Below, piece by piece: positions 8,939-17,937 of a DNA stretch of 64,000 nt. The stretch covers positions 1-64,000 of the forward strand of contig OZ244173.1 in the NCBI GenBank assembly GCA_965216515.1, given 5' to 3'. A model generated the notes under the pieces. It was not told where the DNA came from. It searched no databases and worked only from the letters and a program-made list of their open reading frames with translations. Numbering within the stretch: the first letter of the stretch is position 1; every line of letters starts with the position of its first letter. Source of the stretch: CAXMRP01 sp965216515. GTDB taxonomy: Bacteria; Pseudomonadota; Alphaproteobacteria; Rhizobiales; Afifellaceae. The position numbers were made by a program, and so were the translations under genes.

Positions 8939-9751
8939 TCATTGGCCGACAAACGTGTGGTTGTCGTGGAAGGCGCCGCGACAGGGCGGATCCAGTGGAA
9001 CAACATGGCTGACAAGCCGGTTCGCGTTGAAACGGTGGAGAAGAAATCCCGGCGGCTCGTCTGTCCAGGTCGCATCGGCACCCGGTCTCAGGTCCAGCGA
9101 TACCTGGTGCGCCGTGCCTGGCCCCGTCATCGCGACCGTGCCGGCGAATCCGGTGGTGATCAGCCGGTGGATATGACCGGCCGCGACCAGCAACACCTGA
9201 TCGTGTCCCGCAATCACCGCTGCCAGATCGGCCCGGTCGGAAAGCCCGATTCGATCCATGAATTCGAGACCGGTGTCAAACGGTGGATGGTGCAGCATGA
9301 CCAGCGTCGGCGCCGTCCGCCGTTGCGCCAGCACCGAATCGAGCCAGGAAATCTGCTCCGAACCGAGCCGCCCGCCCGCCTGGCCTTCCACGAGACTGTC
9401 GAGCGCGACGATGCGGACCGCGAAATCCTCCACGACATATGAAAAGGGCCCGGAAGGAGACCGGAAGGGAAGCGGCGAAAAGGCATCGCGGGCCAGCCCG
9501 CGAAGGTCGTGATTGCCGAGGATGGGAAAGACCGGCATCGGCAGCCGGCCCAGAATGTCGGCGACGGTCGCATAATCGGCCGCATCGCCGTCGTTGGTCA
9601 GGTCGCCGGTATGGATGACCACATCGGGGCGCGGGTCCAGCCGCACGATCCTGTCGACCGTTTTCTCCAGAAAGGCGCAGGTATCGATTTTTCCGAACAG
9701 CCGAGCGCCGCGCTTCATCAGGTGGCTGTCCGAAATTTGCGCGATATGCAC
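8939..9751 (-). CDS. Metallophosphoesterase, CpdA-like 3',5'-cyclic-nucleotide phosphodiesterase
   Basis: A 270-residue calcineurin-like phosphoesterase. All five metal-binding blocks are visible in order: ISDSHL, HTGDLTNDG, ILGNHDLRG, MLHHPPF and AAGHIHR. Their spacing and the length match CpdA, which hydrolyses cAMP, but related enzymes cleave other phosphodiesters. The start is taken as GTG 9751 (VHIAQISDSHL), preceded by AAAGGG; the frame stays open upstream across the next gene's promoter, which is coincidental. It is divergent from the ABC importer operon. Confidence 0.85.
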   Translation of the reverse strand: MHIAQISDSHLMKRGARLFGKIDTCAFLEKTVDRIVRLDPRPDVVIHTGDLTNDGDAADYATVADILGRLPMPVFPILGNHDLRGLARDAFSPLPFRSPSGPFSYVVEDFAVRIVALDSLVEGQAGGRLGSEQISWLDSVLAQRRTAPTLVMLHHPPFDTGLEFMDRIGLSDRADLAAVIAGHDQVLLVAAGHIHRLITTGFAGTVAMTGPGTAHQVSLDLRPGADATWTDEPPGFLLHRFNANRLVSHVVPLDPPCRGAFHDNHTFVGQ

Positions 9752-9953
9752 GATTTCAATCCCTTTCCAATCTGCCGCCGTGTGATAGGTTCTCGCCCGG
9801 AACAACTGGCCGCCGACGGTGTCGGCGACACGATGCCCGCCGCACCTTGCGATTCTTGGGCATTGCGGTTTTGCTGACTGTGGTTTTAGAACACCGGCCG
9901 GGACGAATACAGCACAACGGAACCAGGCCATGCGGACAAAACGGGAGAAGGCA

Positions 9954-10970
9954 ATGAACAGCAGGATATTGGCGGCGGCAATTTGCGCGATGGCGGCGGG
10001 TGCCAGTGGTGCCAGCGCCCAGGACAAGGTGGCATTCGGAACGAACTGGCTCGCCCAGGCCGAACATGGCGGCTACTATCAGGCCGTGGCCGACGGTACA
10101 TACGCGGCCTGCGGCCTCGACGTGGAAATCGTTTCCGGTGGCCCGCAGGTCAACAATCGCGCCCAGCTGGTGGCCGGCAAGATACAGTTTCTGATGGGCG
10201 GCAACATGTTGCAGCCGTTCTCCGCGCGTAAGGAGGGCATTCCCATCAAGGTCGTCGCGGCCCATTTCCAAAAAGAGCCCCAGGTCATCATGACCCATCC
10301 CGATCAGGGCCTTGATACGTGGGAGGACCTGAAAAAGGCCGAGGCGCTTCTGATCGGCGACAACGGATTTCTGAGCTTTTATCAGTGGATGATGTCGGAC
10401 TTCGGATTCACCGCCGAACAGCGCAAGCCCTATACCTTCAACCCGGCGCCGTTTCTGGCCGACAAGAAATCGGGCCAGCAGGGCTATGTGACGTCCGAGC
10501 CCTACGCAATCATGAACGAGGGTGGGTTTGAGCCCAACGTGTTCCTTCTCGCCGACTATGGCTTTGACACCTATTCGACGACCGTCGAGGTCATGGAATC
10601 GACGATCGCCGATCATTCCGACTGGGTACAGTGTTTTGTCGACGGTTCGGCGCTGGGCTGGGTCAACTATCTTTATGGCGACAACGCAGCCGCCAACGAA
10701 ATGATCAAGGCGGCCAATCCTGACATGACCGACGGCCAGCTTGCGTTCTCCATTGCCCAAATGAAGAAATACGGCATCGTCGATTCCGGCGATGCAGAGA
10801 CGCTGGGCATCGGCGCCATGACCGACGAGCGCCACAAGAGTTTCTTTGACAAGATGGTGAAGGCCGGCGTGGTCGACGGGTCCGTCGACTACAAATCGGC
10901 CTATATGCTCGACTTCGTCAACAAGGGCGTTGGTGTCGAAGCGCGCAAGAAGCAGATGATGGCGAAATAG
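9954..10970 (+). CDS. ABC transporter substrate-binding protein (NMT1/THI5-like)
   Basis: A 338-residue periplasmic protein with a signal peptide (MNSRILAAAICAMAAGASGA, cleavage probably after SAQ/A-S-A). The mature part starts DKVAFGTNWLAQAEHGGYYQA, a typical NMT1/ThiY fold opening; PQVNNRAQLVAGKIQFLMGG follows. This family delivers pyrimidines, thiamine precursors, sulfonates, nitrate or other small N-compounds. The start at ATG 9954 has GGGAGAAG just before it; ATG 9930 in frame is less well placed. It heads an operon with an ATPase, a permease, a cytosine-deaminase-like enzyme and an FAD oxidase, so the ligand is probably an N-heterocycle. Confidence 0.88.
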   Translation: MNSRILAAAICAMAAGASGASAQDKVAFGTNWLAQAEHGGYYQAVADGTYAACGLDVEIVSGGPQVNNRAQLVAGKIQFLMGGNMLQPFSARKEGIPIKVVAAHFQKEPQVIMTHPDQGLDTWEDLKKAEALLIGDNGFLSFYQWMMSDFGFTAEQRKPYTFNPAPFLADKKSGQQGYVTSEPYAIMNEGGFEPNVFLLADYGFDTYSTTVEVMESTIADHSDWVQCFVDGSALGWVNYLYGDNAAANEMIKAANPDMTDGQLAFSIAQMKKYGIVDSGDAETLGIGAMTDERHKSFFDKMVKAGVVDGSVDYKSAYMLDFVNKGVGVEARKKQMMAK

Positions 10971-11006
10971 CAGACCGCCTGGGGTTTGCCGGCCGGGAAA
11001 GACCAG

Positions 11007-11876
11007 ATGGCAGTCGAGACGAGCCGTGCGGCCGTATCCGGCCTTGCGGATATGCCGGCGGGCGTGGATGGGGGGGCTGCCGCCGTCGTCTCGCTGCGCC
11101 ATGTCGGCAAGACCTTCTCCAATGGCACGGTTGCGCTTCAGGATCTCGATCTCGACGTCGGGCACGGCGAGTTCGTCAGTCTGCTGGGGCCGTCGGGATG
11201 CGGCAAATCCACCGCGTTGAAACTCATTGCAGGCCTGGCCAATCCGACCACCGGCCGGATCGATTGGCCGGCCGAGGAGAAGGCGTCCGGGCAGGCGCAC
11301 GAGATCGGGTTCGTGTTCCAGGAGCCGACCCTGATGCCGTGGTCGACCGTCTACGGCAACGTGTATCTGCCTTTGCGCCTGAAGGGGATTTCGAAATCCG
11401 CGGCCCGGTCCGACATCGAGGACGCCCTGTCGCGGGTCGGCCTTTCGGGATTTGCCGACGCCTATCCGCGGGAACTGTCGGGCGGTATGAAAATGCGGGT
11501 CTCGATTGCCCGGGCGCTGGTGACCCGGCCTTCGTTGCTGCTGATGGACGAACCGTTCGCCGCGCTTGACGAAATCAACCGCTTCAAGCTCAACAACGAC
11601 ATCCTGTCCCTGTGGCAGGGTTTGGGCTGGACGGTCATCTTCGTCACGCACAGCGTCTTTGAATCGGTGTATCTTTCGAGCAGGATCGTCGTCATGGCCG
11701 CCCGGCCCGGGCGCGTGTTTCGGGAAATCGAGATCGACGCACCGTATCCGCGCGACGAGGAATTCCGCACCTCGGCGCGTTATGCGGAGCTTTGCCGGGA
11801 AGTCAGCCACGCTCTGCGCGATGCCATGGAAATCGGTTCGGCGGACGGATCGGCCGCCGCCGGGGCGGCATCATGA
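11007..11876 (+). CDS. ABC transporter ATP-binding protein (nitrate/sulfonate/taurine type)
   Basis: A 289-residue ATPase of the SsuB/TauB/ThiZ group. Walker A is GPSGCGKST, the signature LSGGMKMRVSIARAL, Walker B LLLMDEPFAALDEINR and the switch histidine in VTHSVFE. It energises the importer made by the flanking substrate-binding and permease genes at the cytoplasmic face of the inner membrane. The start at ATG 11007 follows GGGAAAG; a TTG at 10986 is in frame but less likely. Its TGA overlaps the permease ATG by four bases. Confidence 0.92.
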   Translation: MAVETSRAAVSGLADMPAGVDGGAAAVVSLRHVGKTFSNGTVALQDLDLDVGHGEFVSLLGPSGCGKSTALKLIAGLANPTTGRIDWPAEEKASGQAHEIGFVFQEPTLMPWSTVYGNVYLPLRLKGISKSAARSDIEDALSRVGLSGFADAYPRELSGGMKMRVSIARALVTRPSLLLMDEPFAALDEINRFKLNNDILSLWQGLGWTVIFVTHSVFESVYLSSRIVVMAARPGRVFREIEIDAPYPRDEEFRTSARYAELCREVSHALRDAMEIGSADGSAAAGAAS

Positions 11877-12790
11877 GCAACGTCGCCGATCTGGAAGCGC
11901 CGGCGGCGCGTCGATCCGGGGAGGGCGGGGGACAGGCGGACCGCGCGCCCGCGCCACCCGATGCCATCGCCGATCCCGTCGAACGCGCGCGCGCCCAGGC
12001 GGCGCGGCGGGAGCGGATCGGCCGTTATATCGTGCCGGTGGTTATCCTGGCGGCGGCGATATTCCTGTGGGACCGCCTTGTCGTCTGGAATGAGATTCCC
12101 CACTACATACTTCCCGGCCCCGGTCTTGTGGCAAAAACGCTTGTGACCGACTGGTCCATCCTCTCCGCGTCCCTCGTCAACACACTCAAGATCACCTTCA
12201 GTGCCCTGGCGGTGGCCACGGTGGGCGGTGCCGGGCTCGCGATCCTGTTCACCCAGTCGAAGTGGGTCGAGATATCCTTTTTCCCCTTCGCCGTGATCCT
12301 TCAGGTCACACCGATCATCGCCATCGCGCCGCTGATCTTCATCTATGTCGATTCCACCACCGCCGCGTTGCTCATCTGCGCATGGATTGTTGCCTTTTTC
12401 CCGATCTTGTCCAACACCACGCTCGGCCTGAACTCTGCCGACCACAACCTCCACGATCTCTTCCGTCTCTATGGCGCGAACCGCTGGCAGGTGTTGTGGT
12501 ATCTGCGGCTTCCCGCCGCCATGCCTTACTTTCTCGGCGGCCTGAAGATCGCCGGCGGTTTGGCGCTTATCGGCGCCATTGTTGCGGAATTCACCGCCGG
12601 AACCGCCGGCAGCGGATCGGGATTGGCGTTCCGCATTCTGGAATCCGGCTACCGCCTGAACATCCCGCGGATGTTTGCCGCGCTTATTCTGATCTCGACG
12701 ACCGGAATACTCATTTTCATGTCGCTGAGCCTGCTGTCCCACCTCATGCTGCGCAAATGGCACGAGAGCGCGACCAAACGGGAACACTAG
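11873..12790 (+). CDS. ABC transporter permease (SsuC/TauC/ThiX type)
   Basis: A 305-residue inner-membrane permease. After a charged N-terminal tail of about 45 residues there are roughly six hydrophobic segments, beginning YIVPVVILAAAIFLW. The EAA-like coupling loop is seen at FRLYGANRWQVLWYLRLPAAMPYFLGGLKIA. It overlaps the ATPase gene by ATGA and is followed after four bases by the amidohydrolase gene, so transporter and enzyme are one unit. Confidence 0.92.
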   Translation: MSNVADLEAPAARRSGEGGGQADRAPAPPDAIADPVERARAQAARRERIGRYIVPVVILAAAIFLWDRLVVWNEIPHYILPGPGLVAKTLVTDWSILSASLVNTLKITFSALAVATVGGAGLAILFTQSKWVEISFFPFAVILQVTPIIAIAPLIFIYVDSTTAALLICAWIVAFFPILSNTTLGLNSADHNLHDLFRLYGANRWQVLWYLRLPAAMPYFLGGLKIAGGLALIGAIVAEFTAGTAGSGSGLAFRILESGYRLNIPRMFAALILISTTGILIFMSLSLLSHLMLRKWHESATKREH

Positions 12791-12794
12791 GCCG

Positions 12795-14141
12795 GTGCCG
12801 TTGGACATGACGCCCGGCCCCGGAATTGCCGCCATGGCCGGCAGTGCCGACTACCGGCTGCTGAACGCAACGGTCCCGGCCATCCTCATTGACGGATTTG
12901 CCGGCGCGGATCGGCAACGCGACGGCCTGGTCGCTGCCGACCTTCGGATCCGCGATGGCAGGATTGCCGAAATCGGAGCCGCCGGCCGCGATCGGCCGGC
13001 GAGTGAAGATCCGGCGGCGTTTGACCTGGACGGCGGCATGGTCTGGCCCGGTTTTGTCGATATGCACACCCATCTCGACAAGGGGCATATCTGGCCGCGC
13101 GCAGCCAATCCCGACGGGACGTTTCAGCAGGCCCTGCAGGCTGTCGAGAGCGACCGCCGTGCGGCATGGGACGGCGAGGACATCCGCGCGCGCATGGACT
13201 TCGCACTGCGATGTGCCTACGCCCACGGGACGACGGCGATACGGACGCATCTGGATTCCGCTTCACCCCACCACGAAATCACCTGGCCGGTATTCGCCGA
13301 CATGCGGGCTGCCTGGCAGGGCCGGATCGCGTTGCAGGCATCGTCGATCGTCGGGATCGACAGCATTGGCGCATTCGGTCCGCAACTGGCCGCGACCGTG
13401 GCCCGGTATGGCGGCGTCCTGGGTGTCGCCGCCTACATGATCGACAATATGGATGCGACGATTGCCCGGCTGTTCGACCTGGCGATCGAGCATGGGCTGG
13501 ATCTCGACCTGCATGTCGATGAAACCGGCGATCCCGGCGCCGTGGCCCTGCGAATGGTCGCCGAGGAAGCGATCGGCCGGAAATTCGCGGGCCGGATCGT
13601 CGCCGGGCATTGTTGCAGTCTGGCCCGGCAGAACGAGGCGGACGCCGCGGCAACCCTCGACAAGGTGGCCGAGGCCGGGATCGCCGTCGTCAGCCTGCCC
13701 ATGTGCAACCTCTATCTTCAGGACCGGATCGCGGCCAACACCCCGCGCTGGCGCGGCGTGACCCTGATCCATGAAATGCGCCGACGCGGCATCCCGGTCG
13801 CTGTCGCCTCCGACAACACGCGCGATCCGTTTTATGCATTCGGCGACCTCGATCCGCTGGAAGTGTTTCGCGAAGCGGTTCGCATTCTTCATTTCGATCA
13901 CCCGATCGACGACTGGCCGGCAGCGGTTGCGCGATGGCCCGCCGATATTATTGGCCTTCCCGATCACGGCCGCATCAGGCGCGGATTGCCCGCCGATCTG
14001 GTGCTCTGTCAGGGTCGGAATTTCTCCGAAATCCTGTCGCGCCCGGAAACGGATCGTGTTGTGCTGCGCGATGGACGGCCAATCGACCGGCGGTTGCCGG
14101 ATTATCGTGAGCTGGATGAGCGGATGGGAGTGGAACGATGA
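12795..14141 (+). CDS. Cytosine deaminase-like amidohydrolase
   Basis: A 448-residue metal-dependent amidohydrolase of the cytosine deaminase (CodA) group. Motifs in order: FVDMHTHLDKGH (first metal ligands), TTAIRTHLDS, LDLHVDETGDPGA, IVAGHCCSL, and SDNTRDPFYAFGDLDPLEV. These are the positions that bind one metal and the pyrimidine in CodA. The true substrate could be another cyclic amidine or amide. The start is GTG 12795; ATG 12807 is an alternative. It shares an ATGA overlap with the FAD oxidase, which suggests that the deaminated or related product is oxidised next. Confidence 0.85.
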   Translation: MPLDMTPGPGIAAMAGSADYRLLNATVPAILIDGFAGADRQRDGLVAADLRIRDGRIAEIGAAGRDRPASEDPAAFDLDGGMVWPGFVDMHTHLDKGHIWPRAANPDGTFQQALQAVESDRRAAWDGEDIRARMDFALRCAYAHGTTAIRTHLDSASPHHEITWPVFADMRAAWQGRIALQASSIVGIDSIGAFGPQLAATVARYGGVLGVAAYMIDNMDATIARLFDLAIEHGLDLDLHVDETGDPGAVALRMVAEEAIGRKFAGRIVAGHCCSLARQNEADAAATLDKVAEAGIAVVSLPMCNLYLQDRIAANTPRWRGVTLIHEMRRRGIPVAVASDNTRDPFYAFGDLDPLEVFREAVRILHFDHPIDDWPAAVARWPADIIGLPDHGRIRRGLPADLVLCQGRNFSEILSRPETDRVVLRDGRPIDRRLPDYRELDERMGVER

Positions 14142-15535
14142 GCGCATTGGACAGTGTCAGGACCGACCTGGCGGGAATTGAGATGGAGGACAATCCCCGC
14201 ATCGTTCAGCAGAAGAGCCGCGATTTCTACTGGTACAGCCCGGTTCTGAAACGCCAGCTGGACGCTGTGAGCGGCGATCTGGTCGTCAGCCCGCGCAACG
14301 AGGCGGAAGTCATCCGCATCCTGAAATCCTGCTACCGCAACCGCGTCCCGGTGACGGTTCGCGGCGGCGGCACCGGCAACTATGGCCAGGCCATGCCGCT
14401 TGCCGGCGGCGTTGTGCTCAGCATGGCGGCGATGGATACCATAGTCGATATCGCGCCTGACCGCGTCATCGCCGGTCCCGGTGCCATCATTCGCGACATC
14501 GATCTGGCGGCCCGCGAAAAATGCCGCCGGGAATTGCGCATGCATCCCTCAACGACCTCCACCGCGTCGCTCGGCGGCTTCATTGCCGGCGGATCGGGCG
14601 GCGTCGGCTCGATCCGCTGGGGCGGCCTGCGCGACCTGGGGAACATCCTGCGCATTCGCGTCGTGACCATGGAGGAAGAGCCGCGCATTCTCGACCTGAC
14701 CGGCCTCGATCTGCACAAGGTCTCCCATGCCTATGGAACCAACGGGGTGATCACCGAGATCGAGATGCCGCTGACGGCGGCCCACGACTGGATCGATGTC
14801 CTGGTCGCATTCGACGAATTCGCCGAAGCCGCCCGCTACGCCAACGCGCTTGCCCTTCAGGACGGTCTGCTGGTGAAGGAAATCGCGCCGATCGGCGCGC
14901 CGGCGCCGCACGCCTATTTCAAACGTCACAGGAAGTTCCTGGCGCCGGACCAGAGCGTTGTCGTCGTCATGGTGGCCCCCCAGTCCATCGACGCGTTCAC
15001 CGTATTCACCGCCCGCGAGGGCGGGCAGCCGGTTTACAGATCCGACACGATGGATTCCTCCGGCCTGCCGGTTGCCTACGAACTGGCCTGGAACCACACG
15101 ACCCTGCGGGCGCTGCGTGTCGACCCGGCGATTACCTATCTACAGGTGCTTTATCCCTTCCCCGACCATCTGGAGCGGGTGGCGCGCGTCCACGCCCCGT
15201 TTGGCGACGAGCTGGTCCCGCATCTGGAATTCGTCCGTTTCGATGGCAACATCACCTGCTTCGGCCTGCCGCTTTTGCGCTACACAACCGACGATCGGCT
15301 GGAAGAGATCATCCGGTTCCACGAGGACAATGGATGTCCCATCTTCAATCCGCACCGGTACACGCTGGAGGAAGGCGGCATGAAAGCCACCGATGCGGTG
15401 CAGTTGGACTTCAAGCGCCAAGCCGATCCGCTGGGTCTCCTCAATCCCGGAAAGATGATCGGCTGGGAAAATCCCGACTTTGACCTGTCCGGACAAAAAA
15501 CCTATCTGTTTCCGGGTCTTGAAGCGAATGTTTAA
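14138..15535 (+). CDS. FAD-binding oxidoreductase (GlcD/VAO-type)
   Basis: A 465-residue flavoprotein of the FAD_binding_4 (PCMH) family. The FAD-binding segment contains VVSPRNEAEVIRIL, PVTVRGGGTGNYGQAMPL and GGFIAGGSGGVGSIRWGGL, and the C-terminus ends with LLNPGKMIGW, the usual cap of GlcD-type enzymes. Such enzymes oxidise hydroxy acids, alcohols or N-heterocycles. It is coupled to the cytosine-deaminase-like gene by ATGA and is followed by a flavin reductase-like gene, so I place it in a catabolic pathway for the imported compound. The substrate is unknown. Confidence 0.85.
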   Translation: MSALDSVRTDLAGIEMEDNPRIVQQKSRDFYWYSPVLKRQLDAVSGDLVVSPRNEAEVIRILKSCYRNRVPVTVRGGGTGNYGQAMPLAGGVVLSMAAMDTIVDIAPDRVIAGPGAIIRDIDLAAREKCRRELRMHPSTTSTASLGGFIAGGSGGVGSIRWGGLRDLGNILRIRVVTMEEEPRILDLTGLDLHKVSHAYGTNGVITEIEMPLTAAHDWIDVLVAFDEFAEAARYANALALQDGLLVKEIAPIGAPAPHAYFKRHRKFLAPDQSVVVVMVAPQSIDAFTVFTAREGGQPVYRSDTMDSSGLPVAYELAWNHTTLRALRVDPAITYLQVLYPFPDHLERVARVHAPFGDELVPHLEFVRFDGNITCFGLPLLRYTTDDRLEEIIRFHEDNGCPIFNPHRYTLEEGGMKATDAVQLDFKRQADPLGLLNPGKMIGWENPDFDLSGQKTYLFPGLEANV

Positions 15536-15605
15536 CTCAATCTGTCATAATTGGCAGGCCGTGTCGGACACCGCGCGATCGCCGGATTAGGGACCCCGCC
15601 CAACG

Positions 15606-16193
15606 ATGAAAATCCTGGTCGTTTACTGCCACCCCTGTGCTGACAGCCTCACCGCGGCCGTCCGCGATCGTGTCCTCAAGGCGTTGGCTGCCGGTGACCA
15701 CGATGTCCGGATGATCGATCTTTATGACGAGGGCTTCGATCCCGTGATGGACGACCGGGAGCGGCGCGGCTACCACACACCGGGCGAGAACGAAAAGCCG
15801 GTGGCCGCCCATCTGGAAAACCTGAAATGGGCCGAAGCCCTGATTTTTGTCTATCCCACCTGGTGGTTCGGCCTGCCGGCCATGCTCAAGGGGTGGCTGG
15901 ATCGCGTCTGGGTTCCCTACGCCACCTTCCTTCTGCCCGAACCCGGCAGGGTCGTTCAGCCGGTTTTGGACAATATCCGGCTGATCGTGGCCGTATCCAC
16001 CTGCGGCGCCCCCTGGTGGATGCTGAAGTTCACCGGTGATCCGGGTCGCCGGACATTGCTTCGCGGTATGCGGGCGATCTGCGCCAGAAATTGCCGGACA
16101 CTGTGGCTTGCCCACTACCGGATCGATTCATCGACGCCGGAAAGCCGCCGGAAATTCCTTGATCGTGTCGAGGCGCGTTTGTCCTGGCTCTAG
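15606..16193 (+). CDS. NAD(P)H-dependent oxidoreductase, flavodoxin-like fold (MdaB/NQO1 family)
   Basis: A 195-residue Flavodoxin_2 protein. It opens with KILVVYCHPCADSLTAAV, the FMN/FAD phosphate loop, and has the family hallmark FVYPTWWFGLPAMLKGWLDRVW. Members reduce quinones or flavins with NAD(P)H. It begins 70 bases after the FAD oxidase and may belong to the same operon, possibly recycling a quinone or flavin. An inverted repeat downstream probably ends the transcript. Confidence 0.85.
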   Translation: MKILVVYCHPCADSLTAAVRDRVLKALAAGDHDVRMIDLYDEGFDPVMDDRERRGYHTPGENEKPVAAHLENLKWAEALIFVYPTWWFGLPAMLKGWLDRVWVPYATFLLPEPGRVVQPVLDNIRLIVAVSTCGAPWWMLKFTGDPGRRTLLRGMRAICARNCRTLWLAHYRIDSSTPESRRKFLDRVEARLSWL

Positions 16194-16213
16194 CCCGACA
16201 TGCCCGGCAACGG

Positions 16214-16232
16214 GCGCCGGCCCGGCCGGCGC
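16214..16232. terminator. Hairpin between convergent genes (quinone reductase and ppk2)
   Basis: GCGCCGGC (16214-16221), a three-base loop CCG, and GCCGGCGC (16225-16232) form a perfect 8-bp GC stem. It sits in the 62 bases between two convergent stop codons. There is no T-tract on either side, so it would act as a GC hairpin or with Rho rather than as a classic intrinsic terminator. Confidence 0.5.
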
Positions 16233-16255
16233 ACCGGCAAGATCCGTGCCGGCCG

Positions 16256-17257
16256 TTAACCGGCGCTGGATTCCGGATGAAGCTTGCTGCCCAGAATATG
16301 CTCTGAGCGGCCGATGACATCGTTGCTGGAGCCGACGATCAACGGATCCGGGCCGCTCACCACCTTCATGTCCTTGCCGGTATAGGGCAGGGTGCTGAGG
16401 AAATGCTGCAGGCATCCCAGCCTTGCCCTTTTCTTGTCGTTGGACTTGATGACCGTCCACGGTGCATCAGCGGTGTCGGTATAGAAGAACATCGCCTCCT
16501 TGGCCTCGGTATAGTCATCCCATTTGTTGAGGGAGGCCATGTCGACCGGCGACAGCTTCCACTGCTTCAGCGGTTCGTGTTCACGCGACTTGAAACGGCG
16601 GCGCTGTTCCTCGCGGGTAACGGAAAACCAGTACTTGTACAGACGGATGCCGCTGCGGACCATCATCCGCTCAAGGTCGGGGCATTGGCGCATAAATTCC
16701 AGATAGTCATTGGGGCTGCAAAAGCCCATCACGCGTTCGACACCGGCCCGGTTGTACCAGGACCGGTCGAAGAACACGATCTCGCCGGCCGCCGGCAGAT
16801 GCTGGATATAGCGCTGGAAATACCACTGGGTCCGTTCGCGTTCGGTCGGTTTTGCGAGCGCGACAACCCGTGCGCCGCGCGGATTGAGATGCTCGGTAAA
16901 TCGCTTGATCGTGCCGCCCTTGCCGGCCGCGTCCCGTCCTTCAAACAGGAGCACGATTTTCTGCCCCGTTCCGGCTGCCCACTCCTGGACTTTCAGCAGC
17001 TCGACCTGCAGGTCCCGCTTGCGCCGCTCATAGGTCTTCCGGCGCAATTTCTGCTTGTAGGGGTAATCGCCGGTTTCGAACGCACGGCGGATATCCTCGC
17101 GGTCGTAGCCCTGCACGACGCGGCCGGCGCTGTCCGGCGCTTTGGCGATCTTGGTCACGCCATTTGATCCGTCCAGGCTTTTTCGGACCCGCTTGGAGGG
17201 CTCCTTTGCTGCGGTCCGGCGTGTTCCCGTGGCGGCCGGCCCATTGGTCTTACTCAT
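16256..17257 (-). CDS. ppk2: Polyphosphate kinase 2
   Basis: A 333-residue PPK2 enzyme. Walker A is GRDAAGKGGTIKRF (from about residue 107); the lid and catalytic region has FFDRSWYNRAGVERVMGF and RLYKYWFSVTREEQRRRF. PPK2 uses polyphosphate to phosphorylate GDP or ADP. A Lys/Arg/Ser-rich N-terminal tail of about 50 residues precedes the domain. It is followed upstream by a universal stress protein gene on the same strand, 63 bases away, and the two may respond together to energy or redox stress. Confidence 0.93.
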   Translation of the reverse strand: MSKTNGPAATGTRRTAAKEPSKRVRKSLDGSNGVTKIAKAPDSAGRVVQGYDREDIRRAFETGDYPYKQKLRRKTYERRKRDLQVELLKVQEWAAGTGQKIVLLFEGRDAAGKGGTIKRFTEHLNPRGARVVALAKPTERERTQWYFQRYIQHLPAAGEIVFFDRSWYNRAGVERVMGFCSPNDYLEFMRQCPDLERMMVRSGIRLYKYWFSVTREEQRRRFKSREHEPLKQWKLSPVDMASLNKWDDYTEAKEAMFFYTDTADAPWTVIKSNDKKRARLGCLQHFLSTLPYTGKDMKVVSGPDPLIVGSSNDVIGRSEHILGSKLHPESSAG

Positions 17258-17320
17258 GAACTCTCCCCGTGGTTTTCGCCGAACGCCGGGATCACGGTTT
17301 GCCGGTCAGCCGGGGGCGCA

Positions 17321-17752
17321 TCAATCGCTCAGATTTCGCGCCACGAGCACCGAACAATGGGCATGGCGCACGACATGCGCGGCAACGGATCCCAAAAAAT
17401 AGTCGGCAATACCCGGATCGTGGGACGCGACGACGATAAGGTCAACATTGTTTTCCCGAGCATGGTCAAGAATTTCTCTCGCTGCATGGCCTTCAAGGAA
17501 CACCGTATCGATGTCATCGGCCATGCCGCATGCCGCCACGACACCATCGACCATATCCCTGGATTGCTGACGGCCCTGGGCCCGGACATCGGCCGGAATG
17601 TGGGCATCGACGAAGCTCGGGATGGATTCCGAAACATTGAGAACGGTGATTTTCCCGCCGCGAATCTTTGAAATATCAGCCGCCAGCGCCAGCGCGGCGG
17701 CTCCGGCTTGCGTCTGGGAGGCGTCGATTGGAACGAGTATTTTGGCAAACAT
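17321..17752 (-). CDS. Universal stress protein (UspA family)
   Basis: A 143-residue UspA-domain protein. It begins MFAKILVPIDASQTQ and ends with the ATP-binding-type loop VVASHDPGIADYFLGSVAAHVVRHAHCSVLVAR, in which G-2x-G-9x-G-S/T of the ATP-binding class is only partly kept. These cytoplasmic proteins bind nucleotides and accumulate under stress. An FNR/FixK-like box lies 79 bases upstream of the start, as for many usp genes in proteobacteria. Confidence 0.9.
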   Translation of the reverse strand: MFAKILVPIDASQTQAGAAALALAADISKIRGGKITVLNVSESIPSFVDAHIPADVRAQGRQQSRDMVDGVVAACGMADDIDTVFLEGHAAREILDHARENNVDLIVVASHDPGIADYFLGSVAAHVVRHAHCSVLVARNLSD

Positions 17753-17830
17753 CGTGCTTCACCCCTTTCTGCCGCTGCGGGCCGTCAGTCCAATTGGAAT
17801 AATGTCTGCCATATACCACGCCGTGTGGGA

Positions 17831-17844
17831 TTGAGATGGATCAA
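17831..17844. promoter_or_regulatory. FNR/FixK-type box
   Basis: TTGAG-ATGG-ATCAA matches the TTGAT-N4-ATCAA consensus of the FNR/FixK/Anr family at nine of ten positions. It lies between the divergent usp and aminotransferase genes, 79 bases from the usp start and 94 from the aminotransferase start. Control of usp by oxygen limitation is inferred from the match and from the known behaviour of such genes; no regulator gene is in the window. Confidence 0.5.
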
Positions 17845-17937
17845 ACCGCCTTGACGCCACCACGGCCGTCGGCCAACGTCCTTCGACGGTTCCGCAAACA
17901 TCCCGCCACCGGGCGGAACAACAGCCGACATCGCGCC

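Noticed and set aside
9752..9953. TPP riboswitch before the NMT1-type binding protein gene
   Set aside because: I looked for the conserved CTGAGA and ACCTGA-type cores and did not find them; only a small GCCGAC/GTCGGC repeat is there.
9756..11810. A 684-codon minus-strand open frame over the ABC importer genes
   Set aside because: Opposite to clear transporter genes with signal peptide and Walker motifs; composition and lack of domains mark it as a shadow.
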